Source: Campylorhamphus procurvoides (taxonomy: Eukaryota; Chordata; Aves; Passeriformes; Dendrocolaptidae). Taken from it: a DNA stretch of 64,000 nucleotides. The DNA lies in contig WBMV01005093.1 in the NCBI GenBank assembly GCA_013396655.1, positions 62,001-126,000 of the forward strand, in the 5' to 3' direction. How positions within the stretch are numbered: the first letter of the stretch is position 1; the number at the start of each line of letters is the position of its first letter. Below the pieces are notes generated by a model, which saw only the letters and a list, made by a program, of their open reading frames with translations, was not told where the DNA came from and ran no database searches. Made by a program: the position numbers and the translations under genes. Shown here piece by piece: positions 25,319-39,500 of the stretch.

Positions 25319-28300
25319 TGTGATTTTTATTCTTATGCACAAAGGCTGAAACATTCACTTGAAGGTTTGAGCAAAACCTAAAGAGAGGGTGAGGAAGGAG
25401 GATGTTAACTGCAGAAACCTCTGGGACCAGTTTATGAGGAACTGCCTTGGCAACAGTTCACAGTAGCTCAAGTGATGAAATTATTTTTTTAAAAAAACTG
25501 TATCGGACCATGTTCAGAAAGCACCAGAATGTAGTAAATGCTTCTATTGATTTTGCATTATTCAAGCCAGAAAAATAACCTACCTTTGCATGATATCTAA
25601 TTTAGTTGATTTAGTTTGTTAATAATTCTGTGTCTAAGACTGAAATGAAAATTGCAGTGATTTTTCACTCTGGAATTAGATGACTGCAGAGGAATTAATT
25701 TTTCCATATCATGTAAATTATTCGAGAATGTTATAAAGCATGTTTTTAAACTGTTAAACTGCTTCACCATTTCCACTGGTATGAAATGCTGGTCTCTCAA
25801 ATACTACTATTTTAGGGTGCTGACCAAAATTCTGTAGGAGGCAGCAGAGTCTTAACAGTGGTGAGACTTGGACTGGGGCCATAATGGACCTTACAGGAGA
25901 GAGGAAACAAGTCTTAATGTGTATATTGAAACTGGAGGATCAGATGTGCATTCAGGACATCAATGACCATGTGAGCATTATATTGCATGCGTTTCCCATT
26001 TGACATCAACATCTAATGTGACTTTCTCTCATGCAGCATACCTGTGTTTGGAGGCATATTGAGATAATTATTAGACCTTTTGGTTGTAATTTAAATCTTT
26101 TGGATTTGCTTATAAAGTCACTTGCCAGGCATTCAATTGCTGGATACTCTACTAAAAAATAAAACAAATCTTACCAAGGGTCAAATCACTTTTATATTTT
26201 ATTCAATGTTCAGAAACTATGTCCTCATGCATTTTAACGTGAAATCTCTTTTAAGAGAATATAATTAAATTCCACATCTGGAAACCAGGTTTATTTAGGG
26301 GGTTTTTTCTTCCCACCCCCTCCCCCCCCAATCCCAAAGAGACTTGAGTTCTTTAAACGCTCCTTTCCCTCGTGCTTCACTACTGACCTCTACTGAGCAG
26401 TAAGGAAATTGCCTGAAATTCTTAGTCCTTTACAGAGTAAGAATGTGATAATAATACAAGTTTTCCCTTATTCTCTCAAAGTAGAAATGTTTGCAAGAGT
26501 TGCTGGGCTATGTTCCTGTATTATCCTTCCTAAGAAACTGTTTTCCAGAGGAACAAATAATACAACCAGGAAACGGTATTTTTTAACCACAGTAAACTAG
26601 TTAAGTTTCAAAGATACTACAAGATTAAAGCCAAATCTGCAAACATGTGACATGACACCCAAAGTCTGAAGTGCTCCTAGAATCAGGTTTGCAAACCTCA
26701 TGAGACTACACTGAAACTTGAGTATTTGTGAGAAACAGCCTTGTAGTGTACCGTAAAAATAGCACACCATTGAAATAGTCTCACACATCTCTCCCTTGGT
26801 ATGTGCTTGACTGGTCAGGAATTTTGCTCCTGAGGAATACTGTATACTGTGTCAAGCACATGACATTGAAAACCATATTACACTTTGAAAGTATTTCACA
26901 CACTTCAGACGGTTAACGCATTTTCATTTTAGTATTTATTTTAAATGCATGACAATTGTACTAATGTTCTGTTTATCCCCTATCCTAGTTCAGAGCATAG
27001 TTGATATTATATAATTTGACAGTCTTGTAAAAATATCTAGGTTAACAGTTCTTACAATCAGAGTTCTTCCATCTTCAGAGTCTATTAAGGTTATCATATT
27101 TTTGCAGTATAGAATTATCTTTTCATGATACCAGAAGAAGCTCCATCGAAGGTAAAAATAAAACAGAAATGTTTCCATGTCCCAAGAAATTTCAAATATC
27201 CAGAGACTGACAATGCTGTCTAATTCTGGGTATTTCTCCAGGCCTCCCACATCCTTTCATCCAGAGTGCCAGAAGACAGGAGAATTTCACTAACTGTAGT
27301 GTTTTGTAGCCCATCTAGCACAAAATTTCTATTTCTAGCGACTGAGCAAGTCAATCTCAATGAAGAACACAGTATGCCTGAAAATTGCTACAAGGTATCT
27401 CCTAAATTGCTGACAATAATGACATTCACAGAAATTTAAAAAAAAAACAACCCAAACTTGGAAGTTTTAACAGTTTCAACTCCCATTAAAAAAAAATCAA
27501 AGGAGGACATTATATTTCCCAAAATAGACTGCTGATAATTAGTAGAACAAGAAGCTGTTTTTAAAAAGGGACAGGGGAATACCAGCACAAATGAATGACA
27601 GGGTCATGGGTTGCTATGAACTTTCAAAAAAACTATTGTGAAATGAGGGTAAAGCTGCACTCCCACCCAGAGAGCTGTGGTCACAGTCCCTTTGGACCAG
27701 CAACACACAGCAAGCTTGACCAAAACCAGATGATGCATTAAAAGCCCTTTCATAACAGCTGGGAAAGAACAGCTCTGCATGCCTTTGTGTTCTGGAGTAA
27801 GCAGTTCTAACAGGGTATTTTATTCTAAAAGTGCTATTGAATTTTAACTTCACTGTGTCACTCTATAATAGTTTCATTCTACTGAGGAGGCCACAGGCAG
27901 TTTTAATCTTATGCACAGACTGAGAATTGGTAACAGTCATGGGAACAGCAGCACGTTACTTGTTCTACTAGGAAAAGGACAAACAATACTAAAAAAAGAT
28001 ACCTAATAATGAGCTTCCTGCCTACATAGCACTGAGACAGACACTGGAAAGTGCTGAATCACTCAGCAGGAACCAGGAACACTCTTTTTCCTTGGTGCTG
28101 TCTGTTTAGGAGGGACAGAAATGCCTGGAGAAAGACTGTTGTCAGAACTATCACTGGAATTAATGCTTTCCAACTAATGCTGCAGCATTGCACTACACGA
28201 CTGCAGCAGTACATTAGTGTTGTGGTCGTGGTGTTTTGGTCTCTGTGCACCAACACCAAGGCATCACCAACCTTTCACCCAGTGTTTGCTTCACCCCAAG

Positions 28301-30488
28301 GTGGTGGTAGGCTCTTACCTATTCACTGAACCTGGGCAGGAACTGACTCACAGTTACGCTTCTGGAGGCAGCTTCAGGAGCTACCAAGTCTGCAACCTCA
28401 CTGCACTCAGCAGGAGCTTAAACTGACAAAGAGAGGATCACACTTCTCCTCAACCTCAAATTGAATGTTGCTGTTGGGTAGAAATCTCTTCAGAAAAACT
28501 TCAGGATGTTTTCTAACCCTTACTCTGGATTAATTTGGCTAGAAAAGGAATTATAATTGCAAGTGTGAAACTTTTAAATTTTGAATTATTTTTTCCTCTT
28601 CTTTAGAGATAAAACACATATTGACAGTAGAAACCAGCATCCTTCAAAAACTTCAGAATCAATTAGCAACTATAAACATAAAAATTAATACAAAAGAAGC
28701 ATTGGAAAAGTGCAATATATCTTATAAATAGGATACAAAAAGGACAATAACTTCTAAAATATTTTTTAAATAAAAAATGTAACTGCTCATACTACAAATA
28801 ACAGCTGCATATGGAGAAAGATATAACTTGCATCAGTGTTTAGCCATTTTTCTAAATAGACTATGAAAAACAAAACAGCTAATTATCTTTTTGTTTTTAG
28901 AGACTGTCTTATAGCAATATAATATTTTTAGTATTTCTCCAAAGCTCCACATTTTTCAGGAGTAAAAATGAATATAAAATATTAACCAATCCTAAAAGCA
29001 TTCATATTAATAAATGAAAAAAGCTCTTGATCAATAGCCTTGAGTAAGATAATTTTTCAAAATAAATAAAATTTCAAGCCTGCTCTTACTGAAAAAGTAA
29101 GCAACACTCTGTAGGTGTCCTAAAAGGTAACCACATGCTCAGCTAGAAGAAATTGGGTTTCATTTGTTACCATAGAGGCAAAAGACTAAGTCACTGGGTA
29201 GTGACTGACATCTCAGTAAGATGCTTGAGAGTAGATGAGATGCTAAAATTCCTTGGAGGAAGAAAAAAAATCAGGTGATAGATTAAACACTGTCTTATAT
29301 TACATATAAGATGAAAGAAGAACAAAGAATGCACCTGTGAATGCAAACAACTTAGGGATTTCAGTGCCTGCCCCATGAAGAATACATGTGGTCTGTTAAA
29401 GCTCTTTATTGCTTACATCTGATCCAAGCTCAAACTAACTCATTTTACTAGTTTTGGGAATTGTGACCAGTAATCACATAAAGGAGAGTTTCACTCCAGG
29501 ACAGAGTTATAGGGTGCAACCTGGGCACTGTCAGCAGTCTCCTATATAGTGGAATAGTTTATCAGTCCCTAGAGAGGCTTTTGCAAAACCTGCTCTTCTC
29601 TCAGCCTGTAATATATACAAGTCTCTTTCCACTTCCCAGGTATGAAAATTGGCTTTTCAGTTTACACTTCCATTTAGTAGTCCCTACTACACATCCCACA
29701 ATGCTGGCCAAAAGGACTGCCATTATACAAAACAGAAATAAATCTGGAAACAGTGCATCAGGAAAAGAGGTAAGTTAAAGTTTAATTAATCACTCTAACA
29801 GAACATTCTTAGGATCAAACAAAAATGTAAGACATTCTCTCACTTTGAGAACCAAAAGTAATCATACAGCCGAATACCTTCTTCTACCAGAACATCTCTG
29901 ATGGCAGTCCATGGAGATGGAGCTCCACTCTTTTTCATCTCAGATAAAACTTCCTGCCTTCCAACAACGGTCTTTTTCTGATGTTTGAATGTAAGCAGCC
30001 CAGACTACCACCATCAGACTGAGTGAATCCAAGTGTCCTCCTTTTTCTAATCCCAAGGTAGTCCAAAAGTATTTTCCATGTTTCTTAAGAGGACCATAGA
30101 AATCACTCTTAAGCAGAAACCTGTGCATATCAGCATAACATCTTTAGCAACAACAGAAGTCCTCAGGACTCTCTGCTGTGGGGCAAGTTGTGTACAGCAG
30201 GACTTGGCATCAGGGTTCTGAGTCCCAGACAGGAGACAACTTGGACACTCCTAGCAAAGAAGGCACTGTCTAAATTCAGACTGAAGCGAAATGGAAATAT
30301 CTATTAAACCTTCATTTGCCCCATCATGATTTTATTTTCTTGCAAAAGTTTTACTAACAGACACAATTGAAAAGAGGAAAGAGCATATTTAACACAAGTG
30401 TTCTGTACATGATAATTTATCTCATTTTATTTTGTCTCTTTTAATGTTATGCTATACCATGAGGGTAATTTCTTGACAGATGAATTAC
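25319..30488. other. Intergenic DNA, nothing recognised
   Basis: About 5 kb of AT-rich DNA. A C-rich run (about 26314-26331) and A-rich tracts near 27437-27455 are the only simple features. No gene or RNA is supported. Confidence 0.6.
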
Positions 30489-30628
30489 TGTCCTAGTTCA
30501 GCAGGAGAGACCAGTTATCACTGTGTGGGGGTGATTAAAGCTGTGTATTCTACACCCTCTATTCATTCCCCAAGAACAATGGACCATTTGCAGTTTCTGC
30601 CCAGGAAGTCGTTAGCACCTCCACACCC
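30489..30628 (+). mobile_element. ERVL-like LTR fragment cut by an assembly gap (copy 2)
   Basis: Starts TGTCCTAGTTCAGCAGGAG and follows the LTR at 41988 base for base for 140 bp with about seven substitutions, then stops exactly at the N at 30629. The right flank after the N is unrelated AT-rich sequence and does not begin with attac, the five bases preceding the LTR. The missing remainder, either the rest of a solo LTR or a longer provirus, and its target duplication probably lie in the unresolved gap. Confidence 0.85.
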
Positions 30629-30629
30629 N

Positions 30630-33600
30630 ATAAACATTGATTAAAAAAATTCATTTCTCTCATTAAATTGCATTTATCCACTTACCCATTAAAGTGGCTT
30701 GTAATGCGAATGCACATTTCTCACATGACATTCCAAAGCAATGAACTAGAATATGACACCTTGCCAAAATGGCACATTAATACATCTCATAACAGAGTTG
30801 AAATACCAAAAAAAAGTCTACAAAAAATAAAAAAAACCCACCAACCAAGACCCAAGCCAAGCCCACATTATCCCCAGCTGTTTATATAAGGTATCTTTTA
30901 CTCCAACTTTCTCTAGAATCAAGCAATTTTATTCTTCACCAAATGCTGGCAAATCACAAGCCACTTGTAATCCAGTAAGTTACTAGAGAAGCTCTAAACA
31001 GCAGATCAACCAGAGTCATCTGGGACTCATTCAAAGGACACTGAAAACAACCTCCCAAAGCACTCTGCACTGATGGGTGCAGACAGACCTTAACAGGCTC
31101 TGACTGTAGTGAGCATGGTGTGGGCCCAGCACCCTACACAGAAATCTAAGAATGATGAGCCAGCTCCAGGCCACAGAGCAACAAAGCTGCATTAGTGCAG
31201 CTCTGTGCCCCAGTTATTGTGCAGTAGCAAGAGTCAGAGCTCATTAGCTCAGGAACTCTGCTAAGCTCATTTGTACACACTTCTTCAGAACTGAGCTGCT
31301 AAGTCTGTGAAATGCTGAACTGTATTTCTGAATGCACTAGGTCAGACTGCACTTTGTGCCACTTGTCAGCAGTTAGGTTCCCCTCTGATCTCAGCCATGG
31401 TCTGAGGCAAAATGACTCTCCAATCAAAACATCACAAAGATAGCTATATCTCAGGAAAGAACCTTACCTTTTATCCGTATGCATACAACAATCCCACTTA
31501 AAATCTTTCTACGAATACAAAACATGTGACTACAACTAACCTCTTTTTTTTTCAGTATAGGTACTCAAAATAGTCTCTCAAAAAAGACTCAGTCTAAAGT
31601 ATAGTCTCTCAAAAGATGATAGACATTTTAAATACAATGGCTGAGTCAGCAAAGATAAGTGCAGGTATTGCCATATAGATTTGCTGAGATGAGTGCCTTT
31701 TATAGATCTTTTCACATTCTCTTGAGTGATCGGAATCGTTATTTGCCTTATTTTGCAAAAACCAGAGATCACCCTTTGGTGCTTAGCTATGCCAATAGTC
31801 AGCTAAGAACTGCTCTCATTTACAACAGCCTTCTGAGTATTGCCTACAGGCCACTTTTACAGGTCTGAGCAGCCCCAGCTCTCAATGTTGCTGCAACAAC
31901 TGTCTTCTCAGAGTACTGAGTTAATACAAGTGTTATGGTTAAATAACACTTAAGAAAGTCTATCCTATTCCAATCCCATTGGGATTGCATCTTCTCTATA
32001 ACACTACTGTGTCAAATCTTACACAACAATCTGCTTTGTACCTCCAGGCACATACAGGTCAGCCAGGTGATCTGACCTGTGCCTCTGTATTTGAGAACCA
32101 TCTCCCTTCATCTTTTCTTTATTGACAAATCCTGAGAGGCTTTGTGAGCATGGACCCACATTAGTGCTTGACAGTCAGTTGCTTAAAACATCTCTGGTGA
32201 CTTTATCTAGATTGTGGGCCAACCACATTATTGGAGGCAGAGTCATCTGAATTGTCTTGAGTAGGCCAGCTATATTCTAAAAGCAGTACAGCCACACCTT
32301 CATTAGCCACATCTACCAGTTTGGCTCAGCTAGAGGTTCTCTGTATTTTATGGCCAATGAAAATTTCTCCCTTTCCCAGTCACATCTTACATTACAGTTT
32401 GCTAGAATAGCTTGCCCATTAATCACATTTACCACGTTTCTGCCTTATACAGTCCCCAGAAAATTGAGAGCTGGTAGTACTTAAGGAAAAGGGGAGTGAG
32501 AAGGCTCACAATCATATTTCTATTCAACGTGCACACTCATGAGCCATACACTCAATAAAAGGAACAAAATCTACTGTGTAACACAAGTATGGTCATAAAA
32601 TCATTCTTAATGCTATCAGGTTTACTGAGCAACAATTTAGCCACAAACGAATTGTGCCCATGGGTCCACTGAGTCTCAGGCTGGCTCTTTTTTTCACATC
32701 TGTTTCAGTCCAGCAACATATGCATCACACAGTTCTGCTTCAGTGTGCTTTGACATGATTGATTTCTGTGACATGAACTCTGCCATTGTTGCCTCGTTTG
32801 TGGTGTTCATGTTTGTGCTGCCTGTTTGGGTAAGAGAAAGCAGGAACTCTCAGTTCTAAAGCACAACTACACTTCAGAATACCCTTCCTGCAAATCAACT
32901 CAGTATTACCACTGGGCAACTACAGCTCCTCTTCCTGAACTTGACAAGGAAAGTCCCTTTTCTGCTGCAGTAGCTGCCACTATTTCAGCCTGGTCCCACG
33001 CCAGTCTGAGCCTGCAGGATTCCACAGACCAAAACAGATCCTCCAGACCCACAGACCATTTCTTCTGTCAGTAAGATGAAGGATTTGGAACAAGACTGCT
33101 AAACTTGCTCTTGTTTATTTGAGAAGCTTTTATGGTTTCTTGGACAGAAATACATACCCTTCCCTCAAAATGACAGAAAAGCTTTGGCTGAAAGGGAACT
33201 TTGGAGATGATTCTGTCAAACTTAAATACCATTCTCAATTCACAATTCCCTGCCTGTTAAGTCAGGATGACTTTCTAACTCTGAAACAAAACACAAAAAT
33301 TGTATTTTTCCTATTATTATTACAAAATATTAACTTAGCAAGAACATCTGAAGCAGGAAGAAAACAGTACTGTGTGGGACTAGGAATAAATAACACAATG
33401 ATTTATGTAAATTACATTAGACACAGTAGGTTGTTCCCTTTTGCCGCCAAACTTTGGTGCTAATCTTCCCTCCTAGAAGTTTCTGTCCAGAAAATTCTTG
33501 TCTTACCTCCTAGATATATCTGTCCAAAAGTATTCAGCATTCACAAATCTCTCATTTAGAATTCTTTTGGCTATTTCAGTTTAAAATAAGCACATGCTCA

Positions 33601-36513
33601 ACAGGACCAAATACCAGAAATAAAGAGGGTGGAATATCAAGATTTTTCTACAGTAAAAAATACCGCATAGTAAAATATCTCTATCTAGGGAGAGAGAAGT
33701 TATATTTCCAGAAAATTATGACATTCCTAATGAAAACAGACTTCTGTTTTGTGAAATTAGAAGTAGTGAATCACCTTTCTAACTAAAGGATATGCAATTT
33801 AACATAAAAGTGATTTATATTAGTAACATTACATTCCCTACAGCATGAATATAGCACATACAGATTGCAAGATTTTTTTAAGGGGCTGGATGATTAGTCA
33901 GCTACTCAAGAACAGCCACTTGCTGAGCCAGCTGAAGGTAATATGAGCACTTCAGCGTCTCATGTCACGGCATAACCTGGTCATCTACAAAGATTAGAAA
34001 GAAATGTTCCTCACATGTGTAGTCCTGAGTAGTTGGTGCTGTGTATCACAGATCTTCATGCCTGGCTTTTAACCTCTTCCTTGAGCAGAAGCTTATCACT
34101 GTTTCTAGATGATACAGAATCACAACAGAACTGATTCTGTATGCTAAATCTTGTTCTCTTACCTTTTTACTGAGATAGGCTCCTCTGGTGAAAAAGAACA
34201 GTTCTATTATACATTATACTTCAATATATGGATGACTTCCAAGGTCATTCAATTTACATTAAAAGTTGTACATCCAATTTATTTTAATGGTCCACCAGGC
34301 AACGTAAATGAGAATGTTATACAAAATAAAAATGCTTTACACTCAGACAAATAAGAACAGCATCATAATAATATTCAAATATACAAAAAACATGTAAAAC
34401 TTTTTTGATTATAACTTGTGTGCATGTACCTTTACACAAATTATTTGGATTATACATACTGGATAACATGATTTAAAATCCACCCTTCAATGCTGTAGGC
34501 ATCATTGATAATAATTTAAAGGTTTCAATAATAAATAAACTAGATAATAAATACTCCTCAGACCGAATCAGATAATTCAGCAACATCGTAAACAGACCCT
34601 CCTACTCCCTGGAGCTTCTACATTGCACTGGCAACCCCTAGTGAAAATCCAGCTACTCACAGTCACCGGGGGTGAGCAGAAGGGCCAGCTTTGCAATCAG
34701 TCCAGGAAGCTCAGATATTTTAGAGATCTTAGAAGAGAAAGGAGGCGGGGGGGGAAGAGAAAAAAAGAAATACTTCAGCTGCCACTTTCTCTTCTTATTC
34801 CAATAGTGACTTAAAACAAGTTCCTCCGTATACTTTGGCAGTATATGCTAGCATGGGATGGAAAACATTCCCAGACACACCTGGGTATATGTGTTTACTT
34901 ATCTGTAGGTCAAAATGAATGCTTTAGCATTATTTTAAAAACTTGGGAAGATTTAGGAGAAAATTTTTATCAATAACCTTTACTACAAAGGACTTCAATA
35001 CACAAATATGTATACATATATATAAACTCACACACAAACCCACCATATACAAAATCATACATTAGGAGTGCATACAAACTGTGTTTGAACCTAAGCTATT
35101 ACATACTGTACAAACTCAAAAATGGTATTTACAAAGATGGCCTTTGGAATGATGTGAACAAAATAGCAATGGATAGTTAGAGAAAGGAAAGAGAATAATT
35201 TTTAAAACTATGCTCTGAACAATGTTTTGCCCTACTGACAACAAAGCAGATGCATCTGCTTTGATAGGTTTTCCCTCCTTTTCCTATTTCCTTACTAGGG
35301 AATTTAAATAATATTACAAAAAAGGATCTGAAATAAACAAACATCCACAATGTTCTGGTAAGAGAAAGTGACCTCAGCTAACAGGTGAAGCAATTTTGGT
35401 TATGAAAGATGATGATCATTAAAGTCAAAGAAACATTAAAATAGGAAGGAGTACAATTGAAGAAGAACACACCCAGATTCCATCCAACAGGTACAGTGCT
35501 ACTTGTGTAACAGGACTAAAAACCATTGGAAATGCATTGTCCCTTATCCTTAGCAATAGTTCTACAAAGACAAGCTCTCATTCATTGAACAGCCAAATAA
35601 AAGGTGGTTGATACAATTTTACTATGTCAGGTTTTTTGACAATTAACCAGCGTCAGTTCAGTGTCAGCCAGGCAGATTAACAGTCAAGTAGGCCGATGCG
35701 TTTAAACTGTATCAGCCAGCTTCTGTCTGTTTACTTAGAAGAGTAACTGCATTCAGTAGTAAGAGAAAATATTGATATCAGGCAAGAGGGCAGGGAAGAA
35801 CTAAAGGGAGAGCCTGGAGTGGGCTGCATTGAAAGAAGATGTGAAGGTGGCATTAAAGACACTTGCTTCCAAAATTCTGGGCATCATTTAAGCTTTTGAT
35901 CACTGAAGGGAAAGTTCATTATGTCTTAAGATACCCCTCTTTCAACACAGGATCCTGGGGTGAAGCAAAGATAAAAGTGGGCAGACCCACCTGGAGAACA
36001 ACACTCCAAGCATACAAAGGAGTTCTTTTGTTTTACTTGATCTCTGTGCAGGTTTTCCCCACAGGGAAAGAATGGAATTGTCTTCTAGTAGAGATGTAAA
36101 CATCATTTTCCCTCTCACAGAAATAAAGCTTCAGACCTTTTCCTGCTTTCACAGACTAAGATCCTACACCTTACCTGGTAGGATTTCTCAGCGCATTTCT
36201 GTCCCTGCATTACAGTCGTGCTCTATCCTCTTCTGTTCTTCATTATTCCCAGTGGAAGTGGCAGCCTACTATGAAGAAGAAAAACAGACTTAGCTGGTCT
36301 ATGCTTGGATACCACTAGAGGAGGAAGTCACAAACTTCCAAACATGCACCACCTGTAGGCTGTTCTAATTTGTGACATGAAATTATGCTGAGAAACACCA
36401 AGGACTTCTGCAGTAAGCAGGTGACTAGGTGTCTTGCCTTTTGTCATAGCAACACCTTCCAGAACGGTCACTTATGATCACTTATGGGTCTAACTGTCTA
36501 ATGAAATATTAAT
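30630..36513. other. Intergenic DNA, no gene recognised
   Basis: AT-rich spacer. It contains A-rich tracts near 30809-30841, a 31-bp-period duplicated motif tagtctctcaaaa (31571-31583 and 31602-31614), a nuclear-receptor-like half-site cluster (32056-32078), a G run near 34748 and a TA/CA-rich stretch at about 34995-35040. Open frames up to 114 codons look random. Confidence 0.6.
32054..32080. promoter_or_regulatory. Clustered AGGTCA half-sites in a perfect hairpin
   Basis: AGGTCA (32056-32061), AGGTGA (32065-32070) and TGACCT (32073-32078) lie within 23 bp. The first two form a direct repeat with 3-bp spacing, and the second and third an inverted repeat with 2-bp spacing. The outer arms acaggtcag and ctgacctgt form a perfect 9-bp inverted repeat around a 9-base loop. 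Such spacings are used by nuclear receptors, but function here is pure inference. Confidence 0.25.
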
Positions 36514-36577
36514 TCATAGAATCATAGAATATCCTGAGCTGTAAGCAACTCACAGGGATCATCAAAGTCCAGCACCT
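36514..36577 (-). mobile_element. CR1 LINE 3'-end fragment
   Basis: The + strand tcatagaatcatagaatatc is the complement of the terminal ATTCTATGA repeats of CR1, followed by cacagggatcatcaaagtcc, which resembles the conserved CR1 3' region. The element is on the minus strand and only the last ~60 bases remain. Confidence 0.85.
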
Positions 36578-39500
36578 TAGAGTAATTAGATGCTTATTAA
36601 TACTTTTGTTTGGATCAACTAAGCACACTGACATCAATCTACATTTCCTCTCAGATTTACTGCAATGAACCTTTCAGATGCCATTTCTTTGGCTTCCACA
36701 CTGCTTTAAAGTCAGTGTTTTCCTCTTTCAAACAACAGCCATCTCTCCCCCAAGATCATGTTGGACACACTATGTTTGCTAGCATTACACTGATCAGATG
36801 TGGGTGTGTTCTACTTTTCTCAGTTCTTGCATGTCCCCCTCATGCAGAGCAAGCTCTCTGTGTTAGGAACTCTTTGCTCCCTTGTATTCTGGTAATGTCC
36901 ACACAATGCCCATAGTCTGACTTACCCTTAGAGTTCATAAAACTGTAACTAAGGACAGTTAAATCTGTTTAGTAAAGTATAATTTGGTTTAAGCAATTAA
37001 AATTTTGTTTGGATCATGTTTACCCATCTAAGCACATAAAATTCCCTCTGTACTTGCCTCTCCATTCCCTGCATCCCCATCCTTCTCTGTTCCATCTGAA
37101 AGTCCAGATACTTTCCATTAATAAAACATTTTGTTCCAAATGTACCAGCATGCAAAAGGTTCACAGGCTGTTTTTCTATATTAACATTAATGCCATTTTA
37201 GTAGCCAGTCATGAGTAAACCAAACAGGTTCTTGAAATAAGATATCTTTTTACAGCATTAGGCTCAACACTTCACTAGTTCAGTTAATTTGTTGTGATAG
37301 GTGTTGTAGGTTCATATTACTATCTTCCTGTACATCTGCAGTTCAGTCTCACAGTGCAGTGTAACTGGACCTTCGCATCACCTTCCACCTACTGGCAGTG
37401 GACAATGGCACAGTTTGTAAAACAGCTTACTACAACGAAAGTAGTAGCCTGATGGTATCAGAAATATAAAGAACTACCTTGTAAATGGAAGTCAGTGGAA
37501 ATTTTACCACTAAAAAATTAATTTGAATGTGCATTAGAGAAACAAATAGCAAGAACTTTGAGGAAAAAGCCTCAGAATTGTAGACTCCACGGGCAAGTAT
37601 ATTTCATAACAGATAACATAATTTGAAGGTTACAAATCTATGGCCAGAGACTTTACAGAGGTAAATCAGTAAAGTTGACTGAAACCAAGAAAGTTAGCAT
37701 TGGTATGATCCAGCTCTACTTGTCACTTGATACTATTCTGGAGCCAGTATAAGAGCTGTGCTTATGAATTTCACATAGAAAACAAAGAAGCAACAACATA
37801 GGCCAGATTCTATCATTGGCATTACTCCATTTAGGTATTTCTCCCTCATATTACTGTAGTAGCTAAGAACAACAGGAATCCTACTATCACAATAAAACAT
37901 AGGCTCCCTTCCAGTAAAGGAATACATCCTGTAAGTCAGCACAGAGGACCACATATGGATGACCAAGGACTAGTAGGAATTAGTATCATCCTATTAATTA
38001 CAGTGCACCAGTCCCCACCAAGGGCTAATTCTTTTTTACAGCTAAGACTTTTAAGTAGGAATGTGAAGAAGAAAGGAGAACACGGAAGAAACTACACCAG
38101 TACTTATTATAAAATGTAACATATGGGCAAATGGAGTCATCCTCTTAAGTGATGAGAAACAATAACTTTAATCCTGAGATGGAAAGTCAGATGTCAGGCA
38201 AATGACAGGCATCTGTCAGCTTGTGGAGCTGTGACCCACTCATGCGATGAATGCCAGTCTGCTATTCTTGACTGTATAATATACAGAACTTGGCATTCTG
38301 CCTCCATTCCACACAAAGCAAAGGAATGAAAGCTGAAGGCCCTCAAAAACTTCAGCATGTGTAATGTTAGAAAATTCTGACTGAAGATCTTTTTATTTCT
38401 TTTTTAAACTTGCTATTTTTAAAGTCAGTTTTCCTGGATTTAGTCTTAATTGGATGAAAATAGGAGCAGTCTTGAAGTTCAGTCATATGAATTATTAAGA
38501 GTGAATGACAACCCTTCAACACAACTAATTTTCCACAGCCACAAAACAGAAAAGATTTCATTGGGATGATGGTGCATTTGCACTAAAAAGCAAAGTCTCT
38601 CCTCATAACCTACAGGATACACTATCATGACCACCACACCTACAAGATACCCAAATTGTAAGGTGAATTATTACTACCTGCTGCCCAGAGGAAGACATGT
38701 GCTTATACCTGCCAGATGGAACTGACAGCTGGCAAGTCAACGCCCCATAAAGACTTTCTGCAAATAGGCTCTTAACAAACAAGTATTCTGGTTTCCTGTT
38801 CCCACTCCATCTAAATCAAATACCTCTGGCTCCCACTCCCCACCTCAGCTGGCTCTTGGATTTAGCCTTTCTTCCTGCCTAGTTGACACTGCTTAATATG
38901 CATGCATCATATTTGTATTATTTACATATTTTATCATAGCAAATATTAATTACATGTATTTAATCATTGTTTCCAGTTTGTTTGCAAACAGACCTGCCTT
39001 GGCTGTGTCACATCAAGCAAAAGAAATCACACACTTCTGTGTCACAGACTTTATTCTTTTTATTGCCAAATATGTATCTGCATCCCCTCATGGAGGGGGG
39101 CAAAATTAATAGTACAGCAAGTATATATATTGCTGCCCTGAATGTTCAGTACAGTCAAGTGTGTGAGCTCATGCTACAGGTTATGCCCCCCTCAAAATTG
39201 CTTGCAAAGAAAGGGCATGACAGAGTTCTAGCTTTTGAGCAGTTCTAGTTTACTGAAAGGCATAATTTTGAAGAGAATACTATTCATCTTATTTGCTGCC
39301 TTGCCTCTTTACTACAGCCAGACTAAAACCAGCTGCAGGGGCTCCCTAAGCAAGTGTTTTGGGCTGAAAAGGCCTCTTACAGGGAAAGCTCTATCAGTTA
39401 CAGCCATTTTTTTAACAATGCTAGCTTGTTTACCTATTTTGTGAAAGCACTTTCAGTTTTTTTCTCAATACAGGTAAGTGAATCTTCTCCATTTTATTTC

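Noticed and set aside
25270..25320. tRNA-like text (agggattgaaaccacaacc)
   Set aside because: It resembles a tRNA B box but belongs to a CR1 3' region and cannot fold into a cloverleaf from what I see.
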